Source of the DNA: Tribonema minus
Lineage: Eukaryota; Sar; Xanthophyceae; Tribonematales; Tribonemataceae
DNA: 64,000 nucleotides
Direction: 5' to 3'
NCBI GenBank assembly: GCA_017506865.1
Contig: JAFCMP010000423.1
Coordinates: 186,001 to 250,000 of the forward strand
The stretch's first letter is position 1. Each line of letters starts with the position of its first letter. The notes under the pieces are model-generated. The model ran no database searches. It was not told where the DNA came from and saw nothing but the letters and a program-made list of their open reading frames with translations. Made by a program: the position numbers and the translations under genes. Positions 25,621-37,600 of the stretch are shown one piece after another.

Positions 25621-28600
25621 ATGGCGCAGCCTTTGATACCGGTGCTCTTCAGGGAGGCGCTGAACGTGAGTGCTGCATTTGATCGCTCCATGCAGTGAGT
25701 TGAGGGTATGCACAGTCGGGATTCGTAGCTCTGAGGTCTGATTCTCAATCCCTCGTAACGAACTCTGTTACTTGACCAGCTATCATATGCGTACTCCCAC
25801 CGCATGCCAGAGTTGGCAACTGGAGGCTGGGCACTTTGTGTCTCCAGCATCTCTCGATGCTCCGTCGGGGCAGACGCCTTTGCGCCCCTTCCACCTCTTT
25901 TTCCTCTGCACACACCCTCGCTGACATTTTTGGATTGCGTGCACGTGCTGCTGCTGGCACACGCAGCTGGTGGCCCTGGGCGTTGCCCCAGAGGCCATTA
26001 AGTTCGGCACATGCTCCCTGGAGAGCGACAAGTACATTTGCGTGTGCCAAAATGGGGAGCTGGTCATCGTGGACATGGCTGCGGGCAACACCGTCACTCG
26101 CAGGCCCATATCGGCGGAGGCGGCCATCATGAACCCTGTCTCCAAGATCGTGGCCCTGAGAGGTCAGTGCAGAATGCGTTGACGCTCACTGCACCGCTTT
26201 CCCGTCTAGTGTTCCACAGCAGTGCCTTGTACCGAATATGAGTATTATTGGGGGGGTGTTGGCTGACATGCAGTATGGCAGCAAGAAAGTCTGTTATGGA
26301 AGCACGTGTCATGTCCCACCAGATGTGCAATGCACAGTGACGTCAGCTGTGTCTCGGCGTTGTTGCACTTGCTGAGTTCTAGTACTGGTGTGTCGACCCA
26401 ATCCCCATCACAGCTGGGATGCACTCTGCTGTGAGTAGTGACGTCAGTGTGGTTCCAATGCTCTGGCTCTGCTGGGTGAAGGTGTGCTAGTCGCAAGTGT
26501 GAGCTTTCTAGCCAGTGTGCTCTCGTGCTCGTGGAGCAATGGATGACCTCTGCGCTAGATACTCCGCGCAGTGCCCGGAAATGCAGGCTTGACTGAGGTT
26601 TGCATATCAATGGCTTGTGTCATGTGTAGCGTTACACCTCCGAGCTGCTTTGTCACACACCCTGCTCATCCGTCCATGGCTGTGCTTTTGTGCAGCACTA
26701 CTTGTGCTTTGCTTGTAAATGCGGTTTAGTGTCCTGGTTGCCTGATGTGGGCTTGTGTAGTACCAATGCATGAAGCCACATTGCATTTGCCTTGACTCGG
26801 TCAGGTTCATAGGCATCTGCAGGTCATTGTCAAGCCTTCAAATGCTGGCCTGTGGGTTGCCGCAAAACTGCAAGCCCGATCCTTTTAAACTGTACGACTT
26901 CAAATGTCTTGATCCCTGCCCTTGCCTGTATCTTGACGATGGGGTACATTCACCCCTGCTCTTGACTAATCATGAACATCGCTTACCCCCCCCCCCCCGG
27001 GTCCCCTCTACCTCACACTTTCATTCCCCCACCAACTTCAACTTTGTCACATTACGCCATTGTTCTTTTCTCTTCTTCTCGTGTCACCGCTGCTCAGCGG
27101 CGGGCCAGCTGCAGATCTTCAACCTGGACACCAAGGCGCGCGTCAAGGCGCACACCATCTCCGACCCCATCCAGTACTGGCGCTGGCTCGACCCTTCAAC
27201 GATCGCCCTCGTGAGCGCCACCGCCGTATACCACTGGAGCATGGAGGGGGCGGACCCCCCCGCAAAGGTCTTTGACCGCGACGGCAAGCTCGAGGGCAGC
27301 CAGATCATCGGCTACAGCGTGTCCATGGATCGGAAGTGGTGCCTCGTTACGGGCATTAGTCAGGCGGCGCCGGGCGTGATAGCGGGCACCATGCAGCTGT
27401 ACAGTGTCGACAAGCGCGTGAGCCAGATTCTGAATGGGCACACGGGGACGTTTGCGGTGATCAACAGGCCCGGGCGGGACGTGCCGGCGCAGGTGCTGTG
27501 CTTCGAGGAGAAGAAGATGGACTCGCCCGCCAAGCTGTTCATCATGGAGGTGAGCGCTGCTGCCGTTGCTTGGGGGTACGTAGCTAGGTACTGCAGAAGT
27601 ATATGTTTTCACATTTTGAGTACATGTACATGAAGGAGAAGAAGATTGACTCTTCTGCTAAGCTGTTCATCATGGAGGCAGAGCGTGCTGCCGCAGGTGA
27701 TTAGGGGTATGTTTGAAGACTTCAGTGCATGTATATGCTTTGCGTACATGTATGCCAGAATACTTCCTGCACGAATATGCTTTGCATTCATGTGCTTTGC
27801 ATACATGTATGCTTGAAGACTTTGATGCATGTACGTCGAAGTATATGTGTTGCATACCTATGTACATGTGTGTCTGTGTTGAACGGGGGCTCGCTAGTGT
27901 ACTCCAGGGAGAACACTTTCAGCAGGCAGCGTCGCCTTGGTATTCCCAAGGTCAGCTTGGGGCAGGCTTCTGGAGCGCTGGTGCGCTTTTCCTCAACAGT
28001 CGACTGGCATGTTCACGTTTTGTGCGGCTCCCACGACAGCAGCGAGGAACGCAGCCAAAACTCCAAGTGAACTTCAACTCTTCAACGTATTCAACTGATT
28101 TACCGCATCAGCGCTTGCCCACCCTGAAGGCATCTTTGCGCTCGTTGCACCTCCCGGCTGTGCGTGTATGAGTCGTATCATTAAGTTTATGCAAGCTTTC
28201 ACCCCCTCCTTCATCTTCCTATCCTAGACTATCATGACATGTTCTCCATTTTCTGGAATGTTCTGTAATGTTCTTCACAGGTGGGCAGGGACAAGGACGC
28301 CCCCGGCGGCGTGTTCCGCGTGGCCCCCCAGCAGATCCCCCTGCCCCCCGACGCCCCCAACGACTTCCCTGTGGCCATGAACGTGTCCCCTAGACACGAC
28401 ATCATCTTCATGATCACCAAGCAGGGGTACCTCTTCATGTTCGACGTGCACACGGGCAAGGCGCTGTACCGCGCCAAGATCTCCAACGAGACGGTGAGCG
28501 GTGATGATGAACTTTGCAGCGGTAAATGAGCGCTATTCATGTAATTGTATATACTTCTAGAAGTAGATGCTTCGTGGGACATTCAATGACAGTTGCTACG

Positions 28601-31600
28601 GCAGAAAATGAGTGCTAGTGCTTCTATGTAAAATCTCCAACGAGACGGTGGGTGGTGATGATCATAATCGCGGTGATGGTAGAGTGAGTACTCTGTACAA
28701 TGGTGTCTCGCGGATTGTGTCAGCGGTTTCATGCGCTCATGCATGGTTGAAGTTGTAGTTGAACTTACAGTTGGTTTGCTTGGAGCTGTGACTCCTGTTA
28801 TACTGTTTTTCATCTATTCGTTGTGCAGCGGCACCTTGCCTGCTGGCTGACGCCTGCCTGTGACGGCGGTTGTGCAGACATTTGCTCTTCCAGTCCGCAA
28901 AAAATCTCTTAAAACTACAGCAAGACACTTTCAGCGGACACATGCTCACCCATTGAGACGGCCAATTGGGATGCACATTCTGTACCACTATAACATCTTC
29001 CCCAGAAACCCTTGAACCACTGCTCTCATCACCCGACTGTGCAACTTAAGGTACATGCCTTAATTGCGGCACTTCAAGGTGCATCACATCTGCAGTTGAC
29101 TGAGTGACACTATGTGGATGCTGCATCAGTATTGTTACTTCCTTTGCAGGATTGCAGGCTCCTGTGCTAGGACACTGCCATTTGTACGTGTGCTGGGCAT
29201 CAACCCTCCTTGTACCTGTGCTGCTGCACTGTCCAAACAACACTACAGCAACGCTAGAATATGGCCTGTGTATCTGTATATGGTTGCGTACACTCTTGGT
29301 GTCAGCATTATCATTATTGGTGCTGGAGGGACACATTGCGATCGTTCAGCTCTATGATATTCGAGTGTCTGCTGCTGCTGCCTACTTCCAAAGCAGGTTT
29401 TGCCACGCACGCGTGCGGAAGTAGTAGGCAAAACAGGGGGGGCAGACAGCGCCGTTGTGTGTTCATTGTGTCTCAACAACTTGAAGTTGATGTTGCTTTC
29501 TTTCAGGACTTTGTTACCACGGAGTCAACATCAGGTTGAAGTATACTTCACCTCGTCCTCACGTCTTTGTGACAACGGCGCATACGGAAATCAAAGGCGT
29601 GATGGGCGTGATGGCCTCTGTGTACTTGCTCATCCACTTTTGGCTTCTGACTTCAAGAATAAATCCAAGTTGAATATACTCTGCCTTCGGTCCCCCCTCA
29701 CAGTTCTTTAGGACCACGGCGCACACAAATGTCGGAGGCGTGATGGGCACGATGGCCCCTCTCTGTACTAGCATGTGCCTTCCCACGTTCCAGCAAAATT
29801 TAAGTTGATGTTGAAACTGTCACCCCCCCCCCGCCTTTCCTCCCTCTTGCAGGTCTTTGTGACCACGGCGCACACGGATGTCGGAGGCGTGATGGGCGTA
29901 ACGGCGCGCGCGGGCAGCGTGATCCACGTGGCTGTCAACGAGCAGACGCTCATCCCCTACATTGTCAACACACTCAGGGACACGGCGCTGGCGATTGAGC
30001 TGGCGGGGCGCTTGAACTTGGAGGGCGCCAACGAGCTGTACGAGATGCAGTTCAACCAGCTGCTGAGCCAGGGCGATGCTCAGGTAGAGTGATGTTGAAG
30101 TTGGGGGGGGGGTGGGGGGGGAGGGTAAGGGGACGGGGGGGGGCGTCAGGGGTATGTATGTAGGGTATGGTGTATGGTGTGTTTGTGTGTGTGTGGGGGG
30201 GGGGGTTATGGGTCGGGCGATGCTCAGGTTGGTGGCGGTGAGGTTAGAGGCGAGGGTAAGGGGTAGGGGCAGTATGAGGGCTACCATTGGGGGGTAGGGG
30301 GTGGTTGGGGGGCAGGGCGATGGTCAGGTTGTTGATGGACATTTGTGAGGAGTGTGGAGTCGGGGAAGGGTAGCATCATTGTACTGTTATGTAAGGGTAT
30401 TGTTAGGGGGCGGCAGGGCGACGCCCAAATTGTCAGTCTAACCGTAGAGATTCTAGTGACTGGGGTTAAACCTAGGGCTAGAGTTCCCCGTTAGGGGTTA
30501 CGGCTTTGCTGCAGTGCGTCGCGCACCTCTCTCCGCGCGCACACACCATAGTCATGCCACATCCGCCATAGTCGACGCAAAATGACACATCTGACTCTCT
30601 GCAAAACGGCACATCTGACTCTTTGCATAATGACAAATATGACTCCCCCCCCCCGCATCCAGGGTGCCGCGCGCCTCACACCGTAGTTATATCCCATTCG
30701 CTGTAGTCCCTTCACTGCTTACCTACTACATATCTGACATACATACCCCCCCCCCCGCGCCCCCAGGGTGCCGCGCGCCTGGCGGCGGAGTCCCCCAACG
30801 GCCTCCTGCGCACGCCCGCCACCATTGCGCGCTTCCAGCAGGTGCCCCCGCAGCCCGGCCAGGCCCCGCCCGTATTCCAGTACTTCTCGGTGCTGCTCGA
30901 GCGCGGGCGCCTGAACGCGATGGAGGCTCTGGAGCTGGCGCGGCCGCTGCTGGCGCAGGGGCGCACTGATATGCTGGAGAAGTGGCTGAAGGAGGACAAG
31001 CTGGAGTGCAGCGGGGAGCTGGGGGACCTGGTGGCGCAGGCGGACACCAACATGGCGCTGAGCATCTACCTCAGGGCGAACGTGCCGGACAAGGTCGTGG
31101 CGTGCTTTGTGCAGCGCGGGGAGTTTGACCAGGTGCGTCTCCTCTGATAGTTGAAGTTGAAGGTTCCTTAAATGCTGCTGTATATGGATGACCACCAACA
31201 TGGCGCTGAGCATCTACCTCAGGGCGAACGTGTCGGACAAGGTCGTGGCGTGCTTTGTGCAACGCGGGGAGTTTGACCAGGTGCGCCCCTCTGAGAGTTG
31301 AAGTTGAGAGTTGAGGTTCCTATGTGAGTTGAAGGTGAGGGTGGAGCGCTTTCTAACGATTATTACCTCAGGGCAAAAGTGCCGTGGCGTGCTTTGCACA
31401 GCGCGGGGAGTTCGACCAAGGTGCGTCCCTATCAGACTTGAAGTTAGAGTTGCAGATTCTATGTGAGTGAGGTTGACGTTGTCACAACGTGTTGAGCGCT
31501 GTTGTATGAGGCCACCTTCAGCTGGTACCGAGCTCTTGTCTCAGGGCGACATGTCGGACAATGTTGTGGCGCGCTTCGTGAAGTGCGGCGAGGTTGGTGC

Positions 31601-34600
31601 GTATGCTCTGAGAGCTGCAGTTGGTGGTTGAAGTTTGAGTGCTGCCACGCAATGATCGACGGCGTGCATGTATAACAGGGCTGATGTAGCAGTACAGTAT
31701 GTGCTGCCTTCCGTAGTGTGCTTTGTGCTGCACGACATTAGTATTGCTTGTGTAGCTTGTGGTAGTGGTGGTGGGGGGGGGGGGGGCGGTCGCAGGGCCA
31801 GGGTAGGTAGCGTGCACCACACGACAAAGTCCCAGCAATTCATGACGTGGGTTGAGTGCTGCCGACCATTTGAACATGCACACGGTATGTCCGCAAAAGA
31901 TGTTGTGCCCAGAATGAACTTTAGGGCCAAGCATGCACCGCTGGTAGGTGGCAGCTCGCCTTAAACAGGGCACGAATGCGAGTATTTTAAGGTATCAGTT
32001 GAGGTATGGAGCAGGTGGTTGACAGTTGACTTGAGTTTTTGAACAAGGATTCGAGCATTCCTTTAAGGTGAACCTTATGGAAGTGTATACCGCTGTACCT
32101 ATCTAGCTTTTGCTGTGCGTTTCAGCCAGCAATCTGGGCTCAGAACTATCACTCCGCATTGCGCTTTGAATTGACCGCAGTTACCTTATGATGAAGGTAT
32201 GATATACATTGCAAAGACATCAGATCTTGTGGTGCTATAAGGTGATGGCAGGATGTGCTCGCAAAAGTTTTTGATGGGCTGATTGTTTCCAATGTTACCC
32301 TCTACCGAACGCCCCCGGTGCTGACAGACTTCTGGTTCCTTTTGCAACGTCTAGACTAGCGCCCTGGAGCTGACTAATTATCAAGCTTTGTACGCAACTG
32401 CCACCCCTGACGTCAGCGAGTGATAGGCAGTCTGCGTCCGATGGTCTTGCTGAACTGTTATAAGTGCTTTAGACTCCTGTTCAGTGACTGCTGGGACGTA
32501 ACTGCAAATGCTGAGTTCAAACATGCACGCTCTGGTGCACAATGCCAAGGTAGGACCCCTTGCAACTGTTTCGCAACTGCTTGAATGTAACTGACAATGC
32601 TGCAGGTGGTGACGTACAGCGCCAAGGTCGGCGTGACTTGTAACTGCTGCAGCTCACGTAACTGTTTGAACGTATCTGTCAATGCTGCAGGTGGTGGCCT
32701 ACAGCGCCAAGGTCGGCTACCGCTGCGACTTTGTGGCCATGCTGCAGGGCATGATCCGCACCAACCCTCAGGTGCGTCAACTTCAATGTCAAAACTCATC
32801 CTGTCTGCTATAGCATGGACGCTTGCCTCGCAAATGCATAACAGTGTTTGCATGCATGCTCTAGCGTGATGCCTGCCAATAATACGCTTATGCTGCACGT
32901 TACATGCTTCTCCATATGACAATAATTTTTGTCGCAGGAAGTGAAAACTTGCATTTCGAATGGGAATCTGCTTGCGAACATGTTGAGCCCAGAGCAGCGG
33001 GATCTACCTGTCGCCCTGAGACAGCTGCCTGCATCCCTGTGTATTTGTAACTGTGAACTGCAACCTCATATTGAAGTATGCACTTGCTCTTGCAGGGGGC
33101 GGCGGAGTTTGCCAAGAATCTAGCGTCAGTGTTTTAAAAGCACAAAACACTCGACAAGAGACCTGCAGCACGCTCTTCTGAAAACCTAATGTGCGTTCAT
33201 TATTTCACATATGCGTTTGCTTGTACAGGGGGCGGCGGAGTTTGCCAAGAAGCTGGCGTCAGGCGGGCCGGGCGGTGCGGCCATGGTGGACCCCAACACG
33301 GTTGTGGAGATCTTCATGGGGGTCAACAGGGTGCAGGAGACCACGGCATTCTTGCTGGAGGCCCTTAAGGTGAGCGTGATTTTCATGTACATGAATGAAA
33401 TGGTATCATGTTCATGTTCGTGGATTAACGTACATGGTAGTGGTTGTTTTCATGGCGTCAGCAGGGTGCAGGAGACCACGGCATTCCTGCTGGAGGCCCT
33501 CAAGGTGAACATAGTTCATATACTTGAATGAAAGCACACGACACGGTACTGTGTATGTTTGTGGATGAAAGTACACGAGTATGGTAGTGTCATGGTAGTG
33601 GTTTTATGGAGGGGGGAACAGGGTGCAGGAGAAGGCTGTTCCTGCTGGAGGCCCTCAAGGTGCGCATGTGTTCGTGTACTTGAATGAAAGTACATGGTAG
33701 GGGATGATCCCGAGATGCCATTTGGCGCCGTTTGAGTGGTCGTTGTTACGACACTTTCAGACTGTCATACGACATGTAGATTCCGTACAGCTAGATGCCA
33801 ATCATCTGGGCTTTTTCGCGCCCTGAGCGAGAATCAATAAAAAGTACATGGTAGTGTTCATACTCATGAATTATAAGGACATGGTAGTGATTCTTCTGAT
33901 GGAGGTGATCAGGGTGCAGGAGACCACGACGTTCTTGCCGGAGGCCCTCAAGGTGCCAAGACCTATGGGTGTGTGTCCATGGGTTGAAGAACGTGGTAGC
34001 GGTTGTTTTCGTGAGATTGAATCGGGTGCAGGAGTCATGGCGCCTTTGGGGGGGCGCGCTCATGGTGAACTCAATGTTCATGTTTGTGACTGATTGAGGT
34101 TTCATGGTCATGAATGCATGCAGACCGTGGCAGAAGCAGAAGAGCACAGTCTGGGTAAGCTGCTCAGGGCCCATGCTGGTTCATGATAAGCGTAGCTTCG
34201 ATTGCACGGTGGGGTGAGGGTAATGGTCATTGGGTGCAGTGATCTTACTTGCATGTTTTGTGGTATTTACTCTATCTCCGCCATGTAAATCAGTGCACTG
34301 AATGCAGTTTGTTGAAAAATGAAAGTTCTGATGCCAGGAAAACACATCGCGCCACTGTTCAGAGTGAGGGTAGCCACTTCCTTGCATTGTTGCCTGGGGC
34401 TGAGCGCCGCTGTCATTATCCTATCCGCTGCAGAATAACCGCAAGGAGGAGGGGTACCTGCAGACCAAGCTGCTGGAGATCAACCTGGTCGGCGGCTCTC
34501 CGCAGGCAAGTCCACACTTGAAGTTTTCACCTGAAGTTCAACAGGCAGAAGGCAGTTTGAGGATCCGCAGAGTGTCGCTGGTGCCATGCTGTGATCATCT

Positions 34601-37600
34601 CATTGGATCACCGGGTGTAAACCTCAACAGCTGGCTGTGTTTTGCTTGATATCTGCAGTGATTGGCATGCCCGCTTGGAATTACGAGTAGAAGCCAATCA
34701 AATGGCCAATCAGCTGCGTCGGCTCAAACCGTCATGACGTATGAATGAACTACCAGTATGTGGCGCATCTATAGTGATTGATGAAAGTGTTCCTGCGCTA
34801 TGTCAAGCAATCTCATTGCGCATCATACTGTAGCCTGCAGTGGCATCACTACAGGAGTAGGTCAACATCCAGCCCCAATACGTCAGCGGCCTGGGGGTTA
34901 GAGCTAGGGTTAGGGGTAACGTTTGCTCTTAGGGTGAGGGTTGGGGTAAGATCAGGTGAGCGTGTAGACGTGAAACTTCCAGAGGTGGTACCATTAACTG
35001 CACCTGGTGTCCTTGGATGTCAACTCGCCTCTATCGAAGCTCAAATGAAGTGTTATAGTTGAAGTAACCTACCCAAATGTGCACCTGAAGGCACGTTGTC
35101 AACAACTCCTGCAGTTCTGTACACGCATTCTAGTTCAAGGAGAGCTTTCGCTATTTGACTCACGCCACGACTCACGCATGTACTCATGTGTGTGCCACAT
35201 TGTACGTGTGTGGTTGCCTGTGCCAGGTGGCGGATGCGATCCTGGCCAATGAGATGTTCTCACACTACGACCGCAACCACATTGCGCGCCTCTGCGAGAA
35301 TGCGGGGCTCTACCAGCGCGCGCTGGAGCACTACCAGGTAACGTGATCAACACTGCTTGCTGTGACACAACACGCTGTTATTGATGTGCGCCTTTCACGA
35401 TGGAGCTCTGCCACTGAATAGATGCGAGCGCTCAACAGTGCGCACTGTAGCAGTGCCAGGTACTCCTCGTGCCTACGAATACTTGAATCTTAGACAGCGC
35501 TATTACGCCGCAACCAAATTGCGCGCCTCTGCGAGAATTTGGGCTTCAACAAGCACGCGCTGGATTATCACCAGGTCTCATATGCACATGCTTCAGAACC
35601 ATGCTCTCTCGCTATGTAGCGATTTGAACTGCACCACAAGCGTTGCGTTGTCAGTTGAACGACATGCCTGTAACTGCTACGGGGCGCCACAGGCACGCCA
35701 GTGATGTCAGTTCAACTAAACTGTTACCAACTGTCATGCAACTGCCATTTGGTTCAATGTGACAGGCCCCTGCGGACATCAAGCGGCTGATGGCCTTTGC
35801 CCCTGCCATGAACGCCGAGTTCATCGTCAACTTCTTTGGCAACCTGAGCCGCGAGACCAGCATCGAAGTCATGAAGGTGACACATGCGTCTTCCTGCTTC
35901 AAACAAGAGTCTTGAGGAGTGTGCATTGGCGATTGCGGTGATGTGTGCACATGTATCAATTGTCAAATGTCGACCAAACTGACTGTCAACCCTGCCCTTG
36001 TGTCAGCAAGTTCGCTTTGGCGATCGCGGTCATTTGGTCACCACGTGTATCAATGTGCCAAACATTGACCAAATCGACCATCAATATTGCGCCTGTGTCA
36101 GCAAGGCGTTCATCACAAGCGATTTCTGTCCTTCTCTGCGCTGGAAGTGGAATGCAGTACATTGCTGTCCTTCAACTAGGTGGTAGGTATCGGTGCTGTG
36201 CTGTTCTTCATGCTTGAACGTGTGTGTGCATGCTCTCCTTGCTTGCATTGCGCAGCTCTGCCCAATCCGATGTATTGACATGCCCTGTTCCAGGGCAAGA
36301 ACTGGGTAGAGTCAGCATCCCTTGCGCACGGTTTCCTGTCACTATGTAGCCCAGTGTTGCGCACACTACCACATTTATGTCGACGACAGTTGATCTCACA
36401 GTACTTGTACTTGTACTAATTACGCTTGCCAATGGGACGCGAAGAGCCCCTCATCTCGGCATGTACTTGATTGAACCTAAACCCAACCCTGATCCTAACA
36501 CTAACCCTACTTGTGCTTGAACATCTGCAGGAAATGCTGGGCAAGAACATGCGCCAGAACCTGCCCATTGTGGTGCAGATTGCCACCAAGTACAGCGACC
36601 AGATTGGCTGCGAGAACCTCGTGGCGCTCCTGGAGGGCTTCAAGTCCTACGAGGCGAGTCGCCACTTGAAGTTTGTGTAATATCTCTGTTTTCTTCAGCA
36701 ACCCTCCTTGAAAGCATGGTGCCTGAATAGGAATGAAGGCACTCGTCGTTTGAGTTGCATCTGACTGGCCTGTGTGCGAGTGTTGTGTGCAGACCACTTT
36801 AAATCTGTATGGCATGCTGATCCTGCTTTTTCATGAACTTGACTCGTTCGCTGGCGCCTGATGGAACCAACCTCCTGTTGCTATGTAATTCAGAAGCTGG
36901 TTCCTACGAGAACATGCGCCATCAGCAGCGCTCTACTTTTGTGTTGTGTGCGTGTGTGCGCATGCCTGACCCTATTCCTAGCTCATGATGTAGTAAACGG
37001 CGGCAACGCATCAAGCAAGGCTCTGCCTGCGTGCTGCGCCTCTCCAACGGTGCTTCTGTTGGCTTTAGTTGTTGCGGCACTTTTCATGTCCTTCGCAATG
37101 CGAAGCATAGCACCCCTTGACAATCCTCATGAGAATCTTCACTTGTTGTGCCGCAGCCCCTGTGCTGATGTCTCTGTTGCATTGCATTATGATTCTGGTG
37201 TGCTGAGCCTCACCACCTTGTGTGCTACGCATGCACTACCTACCTTTCTACTTCGCCCCAATTTGCAGGGCCTGTTCTACTACCTGGGAGGCATAGTCAA
37301 CTTCAGCCAGGAGCCCATCGCGCACTTCAAGTACATTGAGGCAGCGGCAAAGATGCAGCAGTTCAAGGAGGTGGAGAGGGTGTGTCGCGATTCCACTGTC
37401 TACAACCCGGAGCAGGTCAAGAAGTTCCTCATGGACGCCAAGCTGCCTGACCCCAGGTATGGTGCATTGCTGCTGCTGATGAAGTTGAACTTTGTGAACC
37501 TCAACTTTGATAACTGTAAATTCAACTGTATTTTTGGAGAGGGTGTGTCGCAATTCCACTGTGTACAATCCGGAGTAGGTCAAGAAGTTCCTCATGGACG

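Noticed and set aside
27700-27880. TGCTTTGCxTACATGTATG-like words in clathrin intron 3
   Set aside because: Low-complexity short repeats with no clear unit, target duplication or exon source.
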